Shown: positions 1 through 11,902, counted from the first letter of the stretch. The stretch is 64,000 nucleotides of DNA from Thunnus maccoyii (GCF_910596095.1 NC_056550.1:28235699-28299698), one strand, 5' to 3'. Notes: generated by a model not told the origin, from the sequence alone. Program-made: numbers and translations.

Positions 1-266
1 AAAATAGATAAATAACCACTTTAAGTAAATAAGCTGACTAATTCTTCCAACTCTTAAAAAGCTGGATGATTTGAACCTGATCAGACGCAACGATTTGGTT
101 TGTAAAGACCTTCAGATTTAAGAAAAACATGTTTGTTACCTGCTGGCTTGCAAGGGTGCAGCCTCACCTGAACACTCACATCTGTTCATTAAAACACATG
201 TTTCTTCTCTGTGCAGACTCGACCTCGCTGCGGCCTCTCTCTCTCTCTCTCTTCTGACCCGTCCAA

Positions 267-1282
267 TCACGCATTAGCCACAAAGCACATGTCTTTCTTT
301 AGGTGGATCTGCAGGCCGCTGGCGCTGGTGAATGTTTTGGAGCACTGGACGCAGCGGTACGGCTTCTCTCCTGAGTGCGTGCGTTTGTGCTTCTTCATGG
401 TGTCTCCGTCGCTGAAGGTGCGGCAGCAGTACGGGCAGCTGTACGGCCGCTCGCCTGTGTGGATGCGCAGGTGTCGCCGCAGGTTTCCTCTCTGGCTGAA
501 GCTCTTGGAGCAGAAGGTGCAGCGGTGCGGCCGCTCGCCTGTGTGCGTGCGCAGATGGCGCCGCAGGTCAGCCGACTGTGCGAAGGACTTGCAGCACCAG
601 TCGCAGGCGTAGGTCTTTCGCTTCTGCTCCAGGTGGAGGCGGAGACTGCTGGCCTGGCCGAACGCTTCGCCGCAGCGGGGACAGCGATGAACGAGCTCGG
701 GGACGTAACCGGCGACTGCGCCGTCATCAGACGTCTCCTGAGAGCTCTTCTTGTTGTGATCATGTCGGTCAACACGCAGCACCACCGCTCTGTCTGCTTC
801 TGCTCTGAAACTCGACTCCTCCAGGGAAACGCGGGTGTGTGCGTTCGCTGTCAGAGACTCTGTGTGATCTTCCGGTTCAGTCACTTTGTATTCCTCAGGT
901 TCAGTTTTGATGCGAGCAGGAGCCGGGGCCCGCGGCTCCTCTCTGAGCGCTGGAACCTCAACGTGGATTTTAGGGACCGCAGCAGAGGACGTGTTCAGGG
1001 TGGAGAGAGAAGGAAGAGGGGAAGCTTTCCTGAACGCCTCTGGCTGCAGGTCAGGCTTCAGCACCGACTCCCAGGACTCAGCTGGCTTCTTGTCGCCCGG
1101 CAGAGAAGTCTCACTCTGGACCGACAGTAACTGGACCGACAGCACCTGCTCATGTGTCTGACTGGCTGGAGGCTGTCTGGTCTGGTTCAAGGTGGAGTCT
1201 GGCTCCTCTGAGCAGGACCTCAGCTCCGGATCACTGGGCTGCTGCTCAGGAGCTGCGAAACTAAGACCGGACCTAGTGGATC
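267..1282 (-). CDS. Zinc-finger gene, terminal exon with five C2H2 fingers
   Basis: Starts after the acceptor TTCTCTGTTGTTCCAG (polypyrimidine, AG at 1284-1283) and ends at TGA 269..267. Fingers by protein residue: ZF1 ~265-288 begins CPRCGEAF but has only one clear His (HLEQKRK), so it is degenerate. ZF2 291-311 (CDWCCKSF...HLRTH), ZF3 319-339 (CTFCSKSF...HLRIH) and ZF4 347-367 (CPYCCRTF...HKRTH) are canonical. ZF5 375-397 (CVQCSKTF...HLKKDMC) ends in Cys, a C2HC form. Only three fingers are canonical, so the DNA site is probably short. No polyadenylation signal is visible in the 266 bases left before the window edge. Confidence 0.85.
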
Positions 1283-3318
1283 CTGGAACAACAGAGAACA
1301 ATACTACAAGTCAACACAAGAACAGAAAAAAACACACTAGCAGTCATTTGACACTTTCTTGGAGTAAGTTTAAGAGGTGAAAGCAACTGACACTTATTTT
1401 CATTGTCTATTAGTCTGATGAAAAGATTGATCATTTAGACTACAAAATGTCAAAAACACTCAATCTTCTAAAGCCCAATGTGATGATTTATGGTCTCAAA
1501 CTCAAAATATTCAGTTTACTGCTGCAAAGATGATGAAGATCAGCAAATATTCACATTTCAGAAGTTGGAAAATGTGATTTTTGTTTCACATTTTTGCAAA
1601 AAAAAAAAAAAACAAACCTAAATAATTGATTGATTAACAAAATAGTCGCCAATTAATTTTCTGTTGATCAACTAACTGTCTAAGTGTCTAATTATTTCAT
1701 CTCTAAATGTTACCCATTACATTACCTTTAAAGTACCTTTAAATTTAGACCAACATGCTTTGAACCAGCAAACTAAAAGTAGCTAAACCGCCTCAGTGGT
1801 CTACTTTCAGGTAGAAATGGACGGAGTTCCTGAAGAGCTAATCTTTCTATTCATTCACAGAGTAGTTATGACTGAACAGCTATGAATAACATAAATGTGT
1901 ATAGATTTACCCTTTAATGTAAATAGAGACGACAGACTGTCACTCAAGACTCTGAATAAAAGATTATTTAAGTTAGTTAGTTAGCCAGTTGCCCCAAAAT
2001 AAGGTGACCAGATGTTTCGAATGATTGGGACAGTCTCGTATTACGAGCAGTTGTCCCGAATCTCGAATCCTGTCCTGTTTGTCCTGAAAATTAGACTAAA
2101 CCAGAGTTTTGATTAGTTTTAGGCTAATAAAACATTAAATACTGACTGAGACGGTGAAACATTCTTTTGATGTTGCCCACAGACGGGCACTGTTGACCTA
2201 CATGAATTATGGCTCTTGTAGTTTTTTTTAGTCGTGTACAGTAGTGCAGCAATTTACTAAAGAACTATGCATAGCAGCGATTGCAAAGCCTTGAATTAAA
2301 ACATTTATGGAGGGTAATTAAACCATTCATCGCTGACATGAAGCCCTAACGGATAATGATTAACACACTGTTATATACAACACAGTCATTGTGTTTCTTT
2401 TTCCCAATGACAGACAGTTGACTTTATGAACAAAAGCAATAAATTTTAGGGTTGATTTTCGACTTTCACATGTTGACTTTCAAGTGTTTTATTGCTCGTT
2501 GATACTGAACGTAATGTACTACAGGCCACGCCCACCGTGGACACGTGACACCGCCCACCTTGAACTCCGCTGTACCGAATTTCACCTTTTCTCATCCCAT
2601 CACCTTAACCACCAGAACTATTTCTCCTAAGAGGAGAAAACGTCATACCAGACTCCATGCGAAAATCTGTTAATTTAATGTCGTGTTGTTTCATGTTAAA
2701 CATAGATCATATAAAAACTGGGTACTTGGTAAATATTCTGTATCAATAACTTTCAGAGATAAACAGGACATATAGACAGCTGATCCACAAAGAAGCATCT
2801 CAGTCTTTCAATAGCGAAATCTATTCACAGTACATGAGATGATTATTTATGTCGGCGCTTCTTTGGTGGAGGAAAAGAGGAAGTGACAGGCAAACTGACA
2901 CCAAAAGACTCATATGTCATAAAATTTCGACCGACTGGGTTTCTCTTACGGTGCCGAATTTAAACCTTACTCTTTAACTACACAGAAAACCTTTTAAATA
3001 CGTATTACAGCGTGATTTAACGTTAAATTCCTCTAAAAGATTTAACCGGACAGATTTTCAGCGCAGTTTGGAGCATCGTTTTCTCCGGGCTCGCCTCGGT
3101 GCTAACCAGCTAGCTCGGCCCTTACTCAGCCACTCAGTCTCGGCCTCCAGCAGCAGGATGTCCCGCAGCTGCCTCCGCAGGCTCTCGTTCTCCCGCTTGG
3201 TTCTGGCGGTCTCCTCCCGGTACTCGGTCACCGTGTCCTCCACCACGTCTAAGATCTCCTTCACCACCGCCGTCAGCCGCTCCGTCAGGTAGGCGTTCAG
3301 CAGCTGCAGTTTGGTCAT
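267..3318 (-). CDS. C2H2 zinc-finger protein, two coding exons (gene-level)
   Basis: Complete coding region joined from 3318..3126 and 1282..267: 193 + 1016 = 1209 nt, 402 codons plus stop. The intron (1283..3125) begins GTAAGG and ends TTCCAG on the minus strand. The phase-1 junction (A|GA, Arg65) keeps the frame, which supports the model strongly. Residues 1-64 are a leucine-rich, charged, probably coiled-coil leader starting [11 protein letters not shown], a layout I know from many fish zinc-finger genes. Residues ~66-262 are low-complexity and contain an IKTE motif (about 189-192) of the SUMO-acceptor type. Residues ~265-397 hold five C2H2 units with TGERP/SGEKP linkers. Inferred role: sequence-specific DNA binding in the nucleus; target unknown. 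The family is too large and fast-evolving in fish to give a symbol. Confidence 0.85.
1283..3125 (-). other. Intron of the zinc-finger gene, repeat-rich
   Basis: Non-coding. At about 1400-1690 it carries a common-looking interspersed repeat containing an A-tract and an AATTGATTGATTAA-type end; copies recur near 7440-7690 and partly near 12640-12840. About 1840-2990 matches 7690-8175 in the same orientation except for an extra ~600 bp block (about 1995-2600) present only here. No exon was recognised inside. Confidence 0.6.
3126..3318 (-). CDS. Zinc-finger gene, coding exon 1 (coiled-coil leader)
   Basis: Encodes residues 1-64, ending TEWL, plus the first base of codon 65. The start at 3318 is chosen because [11 protein letters not shown] is the usual start of this leader in fish zinc-finger proteins. 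An in-frame ATG 20 codons upstream would add a low-complexity stretch (MLLSCSVSG...) and is less likely. The donor is CTGA|GTAAGG. The segment is locally GC-rich compared with its AT-rich surroundings, as expected near a promoter. The open frame past the donor (to 3058) reads into intron. Confidence 0.8.
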
Positions 3319-3464
3319 TTTGGAACCATAAACAGCTGCGGCTGCATCCACACCGGAAACAGAACAAGACAACAACAAACGAAACCGGAAACCTTTCTTC
3401 TCTTTTGTGCTTCAACATAAAAGTGTCGTTTAAAAAAATCTAAAAAAAACAAACAAACATCGAC

Positions 3465-4108
3465 TGTAAAAAAAATAATGGACGTAGCCACCGTCACGTC
3501 AACTACTGGTTTGTGAACTACCATTTGCGATATTTTTTTTCCTATGACCCGCCCTGCTCTGTCTCTGATTCTTACCCTTACCCTAACCAGTCTCACTCCT
3601 CACCAAGCGGCAACCACTGGGGCTGTAAAATGAAGCCAATGCGGAAGTACCAAAATCTGCAGTTCCTTGAATGGCCACTTGAGGCTCTAAAAGCGAGTAA
3701 ATCCCCATAGACCCCCATGTTAAAATGCCCAACTTTACAGCAGAAATAAACATGTTTACAGCCTGGTACAAAAAACGGTTTTGGTCTCTGTAGCTAATTT
3801 TCCCTTCCATGACAACTGTACGGGGTGAATTTTTTTATAATTCACCCGTTTAAATTTTATTAAGCCGTAAAGTTCTGCATAATGAAGGACATGGCTGCTT
3901 TGAGTGACAGGTCCACCAGATGCTAGGTGGCTTGTTTCAGCCATTGGGGCCGCCTTTTTGCCCATTTTTGATTGGCTGGGAGTTAGGCAGCGTCATGCAC
4001 TGCCAAGATGGCGACGACCGGAGCGGCTCACTTTGAGCTTCAAAACCGCTCTTCAGAAACCAACGGGTGACGTCACGGTAACTACGTCCATATTTTTAGT
4101 CTATGCTC
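3465..4108. mobile_element. TIR-bearing non-autonomous DNA transposon (~640 bp)
   Basis: The left end reads GGACGTAGCCACCGTCACGT after a T/A-rich lead. The right end is its imperfect reverse complement (…GACGTCACGGTAACTACGTCC…), giving terminal inverted repeats of roughly 45 bp. No coding capacity. The same TIR is found at 62285-62340, so this is a dispersed family here. It lies immediately upstream of zinc-finger exon 1. Confidence 0.6.
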
Positions 4109-4189
4109 CTCACGCCTAAACCTGAGTAACCCAACCAAGGAAGCCAACGAGTACTAGCTAATCAGAGGCAGAGTAGGGCAGGTCATGAC

Positions 4190-5340
4190 TTCACCATCCT
4201 AGGAAGAAAAGAATTAGCCTACCATTTTGAAGGTGCAAGTTTGGCATTTTGACTGTCGCCATCTTGTTTTTTTGGAACCAGGAGTGACCATATTTGGATG
4301 AGAGGGTGGAGGTGACCCAAACGCTAGCTGCTAGCTTGGTTAGCAAGGTGCATCCGTAATTCATGTTAACTGTTATGTTAATTGGCATACCAATCTTGGC
4401 TAGCTAACAGGCTAAAACAAAACGCACTTACCGGAAAAACTGAACAGCCGACTCCTTAGAGGGTCTTTTAGTTCAACCAAACGTTGAACAAGACTTTTTT
4501 TAGGCGACCAAAATGTTACAATTAACTTTAATGAACTGAAAACACACTGAAATAGTGTCTATACTCTGTGAATCTGCTGCTGCTTTATCTTCTGTTTTAG
4601 TCTAAATGGGACCGTAATTTACAAAATGAACATCATGCTGTATCGAAGAAGACTTGAAACTAGTGATTGAGACCATAAACTCATTAGGAAAGTGTTCACT
4701 GAGGTAATACACGGATGTCTTAAGAGAACTGTATACAGTGTTGGAGGCTCTGTTCATTCCTAAGAGAGTTGCTCAGTGGCACATGAAGCCAGCAAAGCCA
4801 CTTCCCACCTTAAAGAAATTACCAGCATGAAAACATAAAGAGACTTCCGCTGGTGTGCATGCTCTATGGCCTCAATGCACCCATAGAGCATGCACTCTGG
4901 ACTCCAGATACCTCCGCTGGCTAGGCCAGCTAACTTCCAATTTATCCCTCTAACTAACTTGAATGGGGATAAAACAATTTCATTATGCGGCTCTTCTAGA
5001 ATTTTCAAATGTTATCTGATAGTGAAACGAATCATTTCAAGTCCTTTTGTGATGCTCAAAAAAATGTATCCGCCATTTTACAGCCGCTCCTTTTTCCATG
5101 ATCGTGTGTGGGGGAAAACGCTGTTCTTGGGACTTTGAGGTAATAAATCAACTGAGAAGTAGAGTCATTTTCTCATAGACTTCTATACAATCAGACTTCT
5201 TTTTGCAGTTAGTGAGTCGCCCCCTGCTGGCCATTAGAGAGAATGCAGGTTGAAGGCACTCCCTCCTTGGCTTCAGTTTCAGACCCAGAGCTACCTGCTT
5301 GCTAAAAATGCGAAAAATGAATTTTGCCCAAAAAAGGCAC
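4190..5340 (-). repeat. Interspersed repeat, inverted relative to 61560-62345
   Basis: Blocks are shared in opposite orientation with 61560-62345: the CATCTTG/GGTCACTTCTGG region, the AATGAACTGAAAACACAC block, the GACTTGAAAC…GAGACC block, and the TCATTTTCTCATAGACTTC block followed by a CTGGCCATTAGA motif. About 4700-5140 is an extra insertion absent from the other copy. It contains the hairpin 4855-4895. No coding potential recognised. Confidence 0.5.
4855..4895. repeat. Perfect short hairpin, 15-bp stem, 11-nt loop
   Basis: GTGCATGCTCTATGG (4855-4869) is followed, after an 11-base loop, by its exact reverse complement at 4881-4895. Confidence 0.85.
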
Positions 5341-5594
5341 ATATTATATATCTATCTGGCTTGTACTTAAAACACATTATCAGCAAAATGTAGCATTTTA
5401 GACATATTTGTTCATTGTCAGCCAAGAATTGTGAAGTCTGGATATTTTGATTCCTCGAAATCACTGCATCAGTGATTTTATTTAGTTAAATTTGACATGT
5501 TTTTCTTATCTTAAACCAAAATAGGTTAAATAATATAACACAAGCCAGATGAAAGGAGGAACAATGAACCTTTTAGGTTAAAATATTGAAACCA

Positions 5595-5690
5595 ATATTA
5601 ACAATAAAGTTTATTTGTATAGCTATTCTCAAAACCAGCATTACAAAGAGCTTTACACAAAAATGAAACAATAAAAACAAAGACACAGGA
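5595..5690 (-). mobile_element. LINE 3'-tail fragment
   Basis: On the minus strand the segment ends with an ATACAAATAAACTTTATTG-type tail, typical of fish non-LTR retrotransposon 3' ends. A similar tail in the same orientation lies near 32035-32110. No coding part attached. Confidence 0.4.
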
Positions 5691-5939
5691 ATAAAAGGTG
5701 AGGCAGTGAATCATAACACAGACATAAGAAACAAATTTCTGATGACCAAAGTGTAAAAAGAAAAAAATATATCAAGCATAAGAAACAAAAAATCAAACAA
5801 GTTCACGCCAGTTGGTCTAAAATTCCTCATTCTTCAGTGGAAAAATACAGATATTTATACCAGTTGTTATTATTCTTCAGGAGTGTGAATAAAGGTATTC
5901 TTGTCATGTTTGTTAATGTCTGACAGATGCTTAGTGTGT

Positions 5940-6600
5940 ATTAACAAAAAGGAACCACATTACACGCGGCCTAGCATCATCACACTGGCTTCCTTTTACC
6001 TTTTAGAACTGATTTTAAGATGTTATTACTTTTAATAGCCTCAGAATATATAATGTGCTTCTTAACATCCTATGAGCCTGAACGTAGTCTTTAGATTGTC
6101 TAATCAGTCACTTCATGCTGTCCTCAGATCTGATTTAGTGACCAGAGGGACCACAACATCTGGATTATTGATCAACATCTGTGTCAACTTTTAAAAAGCA
6201 TTTAAAAACTTTATTTTTTAGGATGGCATAATCCTTATAATGCTCAAATGTTTTGTGTATTTGTACACACGCATAAATGTGTGTATGTGTCATGTAGTAT
6301 GTGTAGGAAGATATATATGTGTACACCTGTGTGTGTATTTATCTATATACTTCTACATGTATATGTAGGATTTTATGGATATGTGGACATACACAATATT
6401 TGTTTTTACTTTAATATTTTATGATTATATTTATTCTGGATCTTTTTAGCACTGCTTAATTGTTTATTTTATTGTCTTTACTTTTTCTAATTTATGTTGT
6501 TTTTATCGCCTTGTGACTCTCGAAAAGTGCTATATGAATGTTCAATTATTATTATTATTACTATTATTATTATTGTTGTTGTCATTATTATCATTATGTT
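5940..6600 (+). mobile_element. Decayed L2/CR1-like LINE fragment
   Basis: A heavily mutated reverse-transcriptase C-terminal region is still readable in pieces (residues like LASF and LVTRG separated by stops). It is followed by an AAAGTGCTATATGAATG-type 3' tail and an (ATT)n tract at about 6545-6600, the usual end of these elements. Confidence 0.45.
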
Positions 6601-7440
6601 AGTGTTAATACATATATATATGTTTAAAATGTATTAATTATTAGTGCGATTATTACAAACAACAGTAACATCACTGACTGTACTGTAACAAGTTATTTTA
6701 ATAAACAACATGATCACCTTTGAATGCATCGCACATGGTTTGATAAAGTTTATTTTAATATCTTATTTGATCATATTAATCTATATAAATATCTGTGTTA
6801 TTCTCAATGTGGAGTTGAACACTCGAACTGTGATCACTCGAGAACGATGAGACAGAGAGCAGACATCTTGTGTCCAGCAGGAAAAACTTTAGAATTTAAA
6901 TACACTTACATATTCATAGATTCTGGAATTTTTAATGAGGGAGAAGGAGTAGATGCCATTTTAAGGATTTTAACATGGTTTTGTTGATTTGATTTGATTT
7001 TTTTTTTTTTTTTTTTTTTTTTGTGGAAAAAATGATATAGACACAAATTATTATTCAAAGAGTATTTTACCTGTATCTTAAAACATGTCTGAAGGGGATC
7101 TTTTAACTGCTGTTATCAGAACATACAGTGTAGTGTTGCAGTTGCTCCCTGTGACAACTGGAGGGCAGCGAGTACAGTCTGTGGTCCAACATCATACTGT
7201 ATGTTTCCAGTGAAGACTTTCAAAATGAAAAGCAATACAAAACATAACTGCCTCTTATATTGTGTTGAAATATGTCAATAAAAGTGGGGAAAAAAACGTT
7301 CACAGAGGTGGTATTTATTGAGGTAAAAAATAAAATGACACAAACAAATTAAAAATCAATAACACATAAGCAATAAAAATAAATATATATAACACAGGTG
7401 GATGGAGTTCTCTGTACCTGTTTTTTTTTTTTTTTTGAAT
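6601..7440. other. AT-rich non-coding stretch
   Basis: No gene seen. A T-tract lies at about 6998-7022. The ATGAGGGAGAAGGA and CATGTCTG-AGGGGATCTTT blocks (6930-7105) recur at 62930-62990, so part of this is an interspersed repeat. Confidence 0.4.
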
Positions 7441-8175
7441 TTCTGAAAAGCATTTAGTCTAGAAAATATCAGAAAACTGAAACAATCTTTTAAAGCCCAA
7501 CTTGACGTCTTCAAATGTCCGATTTAGAGTCTAAAACTCAAAGATATTCAGTTTACTATCATAGAAGATGAAGAAAACCAGCAAATAATCACATTTGAAA
7601 AGCTGGAAACAGTAGATTTTTTTGTAGTTTTGCTTTTAAAAAAGAGACTTAAATGATTCATTGATCAAGTAATTCTCATTTCTGAATTCTTTCAAAAAGT
7701 CATTATTGCTAGCCAGCTGTGAATAATAATGTAAATGTGTATGGATTTACCCTTTAATAGTAGTGGCGATGACTAACAGTCACCCAAGACCCTGAATAAA
7801 AGATTATTAAAGTTAATTAGTGAGCCAGTTGCCACCAAAACTAATTTCTCCGGTGTGGAGAAAACGTCAAACCAAAGTACGAAAATTAGTCAATTTAATC
7901 TTGAGTTGCTTCATGTTGAACATTGAGCACGTAATAATGAGGTACTTGAAAAATGTTCTGTATCATTAACTTTCAAAGTTTAATACTGCATATAAACAGC
8001 TGATCCACTAAGAAGTGTCTCTTTTTTACTAGCAAAACTATTCTCAGTACATCAGATTATCTGTATTTTCTCAGTGGAAATAAGAGGCAAATTTACACCA
8101 AAAGTCACATTTGTCATTAAATTTTGATTGAGCGGGTTTATTTTATGGGTGTCTCCTTGACGACATAGAAAAAAT
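7440..8175. repeat. Direct duplicate of the zinc-finger gene's intronic sequence
   Basis: Matches about 1400-1690, 1840-1995 and 2600-2990 in the same order and orientation. Examples are the AATGTGTAT-GATTTACCCTTTAAT block and the AAACAGCTGATCCAC block near 7995. The exon-1 region (3058-3318) is not included, and the copy lacks the ~600 bp block at 1995-2600. Confidence 0.65.
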
Positions 8176-9330
8176 ATCCAATATCCAAAAATAAAAGTGT
8201 GCAAAAGATTCACAGACGTGGTATTTATTACAGGACTGTTATATTGGAATAAACTATATGATGAAGCTGTTCATATTGTTTAAAAAAACAGAATCTATAA
8301 ATACAATTAACATTAGTAGTAACACAATTTTATCAGTATCTGTGAATAATAATAATAATAATAATCAGTATAAATATCTGCATTATCCTACTGAAGAACG
8401 TGGACTTGTAGACGCTAACTGGTGCATTGTTGGGATTGTGCTCTGTCAGCACAAACACAGCAGGACAGGGACAGTGAAAAAAGGTGCAGCAAGTTACCCA
8501 CAATTCACCAAGACAATACAGGAAATCTCAGCATTTTCCTCCAACATAAGAGCATTACTGTCACACAGTTGTTTTTAGAAATCAAGAACTCTGCTGTTGT
8601 TTTTAGAAGTAGGACACATTTTGTCAAAATTCATTATAACTCTTCATGGTTTTGTGTGACTTAACTTAGATAATTACAGTACATACAAGTTTATACCTTT
8701 TTATATTATAAGCACATAATGTGCATATGGAAGGTGATACTGCATTGCACTGGGAGCCAATAAATTGATTGAAATACTGGATTATTGTGATGGTTTTTCT
8801 GTTTACGTGGAGCCTTCCTGTTGTTTGTTTGTCATCCAGCAAAGAGAGTGTTACTTCCACCTGTAGAGAAAAATGTACCTCACATTTCTCTTGTTATAAT
8901 GTGAAAACATCTTATTTTTAATATGAAAAACGTTCTTGTCATATCAAGACAATGGTTTTCATTATAATAAAACACGTCTGTCATTATAAAGATCAAGTTT
9001 TCTCATAACATATTTATGGCAAACACTTCCCATCGGCTTTCAGAAACAATAGCTGATAACAACTCCATCTTGGTTCCTTAGAAAGAGTAGAATTATGTTT
9101 AATTCAATATGTGATCACCCTAAATTCAAACATTCACACACAGCAGTACTGCTGTTTTTAGGACACCTTTCTCCTTATAACCAGTAATTATTCTCATTAT
9201 AACAAGCAAATGTACTTGTTTTAATGTGAATAAGCATCACGTCATAATGAGTTGTTTTTATTAATGTAATGAGAAAATAATCATAATCATAATGAGAAAA
9301 CCATTTCATTATAATGTAACATTTTCTCAT
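8176..9330. other. AT-rich stretch with degenerate CATTATAATGAGAAAA-type repetition
   Basis: No gene recognised. There is a short (AAT)n at about 8346-8365. From ~8890 to 9330 variants of TTATAATGAGAAAAC recur on both strands, which looks like a decayed simple or satellite-like repeat. Open frames here are low-complexity and unsupported. Confidence 0.35.
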
Positions 9331-10210
9331 TCTAACAAGGAACTGAGCAAATATTGTTCATCATGGTGGCAGCAACATGCTGCTGTACATTACAGTGATC
9401 TAACATGGTTGAGATTAAATCTGCATTAACTGACGTTTAGTTTTCAGGAGAAACAAGAAGTGACCAACACTGACACATCATCAGCCTTTAAGTTGATATG
9501 TTGAACTTGTTAGCAAACAGTTGCTTATTTCCACATCCAGCAGTTACGACGATTCATGTGGAGTCGTGTTTCTGTCCACCTGGTGAATGTAAGTCCAATA
9601 TTCTCTCTCTTTTAGCTCTGTTTTTACTCTCTACCAACTCCTGAGGGAAATATCTGGGTCTTTAGTTGCTAAATGCTCCACTATGTTCACCAGCTAGTCT
9701 ACAGCTAACTGTGTCTGTTTGCCGTTTGGTGCTGAGCAGGTAGTGTACAGTGGCTTTTTACAGCTTTTTCTCTGAAAACAGCTGCCTGCTGTGGCCTGAA
9801 ACGACGCTATGAGAGCGCTGAGAGTGAACCAGAACAGTAAAGTTGAAGCCGGACAGATTAACAATGAGCTGAAACTGACTATAAAGCTCCATAAAGCCGA
9901 GAGGAGCTGCAGAGTTACTGATAATTCTCTGTAGGTTCATCACTATGAGCCACAACCAACACATTACACACTGACAGTGAACACAGTGTTATTAGACCTC
10001 CAGGATACACACAATGAGATACTGTCAGGGAACGACTGCAGTAATAGTTAAAATAAACCAATGTTGAAGTGAACAGTGATCTCTCTTGGTAAAGTTTGAT
10101 GTTTACTGACCCGTCCATCTTCCCCACTCCTCCCAACATGGACTTTGTCACTCTGCACCCGTCATAATTACTATGGCTGCTGGAGGGTGCTGTCACTTGA
10201 ACGTTACCTC
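9330..10210 (+). repeat. Interspersed repeat, copy A of an inverted pair with 15260-16080
   Basis: Reads in opposite orientation to 15260-16080 over most of its length. Shared blocks are TCCACATCCAGCAGTTA, GTGTTTCTGTCCACCTGGTG, the GCTCCACTATGTTCACCAGC block, AAAGTTGAAGCCGGACAGAT and the ATTCTCTGTAGGTTCATCAC block. Open frames in both copies are non-homologous to anything I recognise. Probably two copies of a non-autonomous DNA transposon. Confidence 0.6.
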
Positions 10211-10476
10211 ACGTTGTTGTGGGGTACTTACTGAACCTACTAATGCTAAAACAAATTTATTTTTGAAACAACAATGACTTCATGCTGACAGAGGAGTGTG
10301 TGGACCAAAGACAGTTTAACTTGGAGGACTTGTTAGTGTGGATTTTGAAAATTAGACATCATGATGTGGATTAGAAAGGAGCAAAGACAAAGAGAGATTT
10401 TGATAATTGTCTGTAGGTTCATCACTACATTGTCATTTAATAAACTGGTATGATAAAAATATTGATTACAGACACT

Positions 10477-11415
10477 TAAAGGACCAGTGTGTAGGATTCA
10501 GTGGCATCTAGTGGTGAGGTTGCAGATTGCAACCAACTGAATACCCCTCCCCCTCAACTAGGGCATTACGATACCGGTACCAATACCAGTACCCTTAAAA
10601 TGATACCAATACCACTAGAGTACTTCATCTGGTACCTTTTTTTTCATTCGATACCCATCATGTGAATGGAAGCATTCAATTAAAATGCCACCACTCCTCC
10701 CTATCCAAATGATTTTTACACAAATACATTTTGAAAGTGTTCAAATTATTGAAATGTTTATTACTGTGTAAAACTGTACAATGAAGTATTGTCACCACAG
10801 ACTGTTGGGGTTGTAATTGCTGCAGTAATGGGCCAATCACACGTTGCATTAAATCAAAGAAGGCTTGCAGTGATTGGCTGCAAGCCAAAACCAAACCATA
10901 GGTCATTTTTTACTAGATCTGGGTACAAAAAGGATCGAATGCAGGTATCGCTTGACTGAAGTTTCAAGACTACTCGGTTCTGGGTTATTTCAGTCGATAC
11001 CTTAAAGGTGGAAGAGGACCCGCTCCCTATGTAGATATAAAGGGCTCATTCTAAGGTAAAGAAACCATGATTCTTATTTTCAGGTGATTAAACACTAATT
11101 AAAACATACTCATGAATATGATGTTCCATTTCTTTTTTAAGAATTCTTTATTGCAGGTTATTGTTGGATACAGTCCACATTGGTACATTAAAACAATCTT
11201 AATTTTCCATTTTTCTTTCAATAACAACATTATAGCAGTGTAAAAGAGCATACAATCATAATTATTTGGCAGATTTTATACACATCGATGCTAGAAAACA
11301 AGAGAATGAACCAACAGATACATACAGTTACCACTGTTACATGGTTGTTATTGTTGATCATTCATCCCACATGATATTCCATTTCTGCCAGTTGATCCTA
11401 CACACTGGTCCTTTA
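10477..11415. mobile_element. TA-flanked TIR element with two nested insertions
   Basis: The left end AAAGGACCAGTGTGTAGGAT (about 10478-10497) is matched by its reverse complement at 11395-11414, and both ends abut TA, as in Tc1/mariner-type MITEs. Inside are a ~450 bp block (about 10557-11006) rich in GATACC/GGTACC motifs and a smaller insert at 11134-11370 with target-site duplications. Confidence 0.6.
11134..11370 (-). mobile_element. Short retroposed insert with 16-bp target-site duplication
   Basis: Flanked by ATGATRTTCCATTTCT at 11118-11133 and 11371-11386 (one mismatch). On the minus strand the insert ends with AATAAA (11152-11147) and then an A-run at the boundary. This is the structure of a 5'-truncated retroposed 3' end made by LINE machinery. 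The source transcript is not recognised. Confidence 0.5.
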
Positions 11416-11568
11416 CATGCATGAACCAGTTTCTCAGAATCAGCTGTTGAGATGTAAATCCTGAGGCTTTCATTTTGAAATTATAAACAGACACTGCTTT
11501 TAATGTCAGCCAGCTTCACACTGATGGAGGATGGAGAGGAAAGCAGCACAGACACGCACTCGCACTCG

Positions 11569-11603
11569 CACACACACACACACATGCACACACACACACA
11601 CAC

Positions 11604-11634
<31 letters not shown>
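11569..11634. repeat. (CA)n microsatellite
   Basis: Near-pure CA dinucleotide tract with few interruptions, just upstream of the candidate 5' exon at 11.9 kb. Confidence 0.9.
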
Positions 11635-11635
<1 letters not shown>

Positions 11636-11902
11636 TCTCTTAAAGCACCCCTCCCTTCCCTTTCAGCTCTTGCGGTGGAACACACGGAGAGCTGCAGCAG
11701 TGACACTCAGCACTCTGCATCATCACAGATCAACACCACAATCACAAATAAAAGCAGGAAAAGGCTAAAGAGATACTCTACCATTTCTCCCACAGGTCTG
11801 ACGGGGCGTTTGGGTCGGAGCTGTGTGTCAGATTTCGTATTTTCCAGCACTGTGGCTCTGTCTCACATCACTGGATTGTACCTCCCGTTTCTTCTTCTGC
11901 AG

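Noticed and set aside
375..1130. Long plus-strand open frame opposite the zinc-finger exon (251 codons)
   Set aside because: It is the antisense shadow of the GC-rich zinc-finger coding sequence; the minus-strand frame has clear finger motifs.
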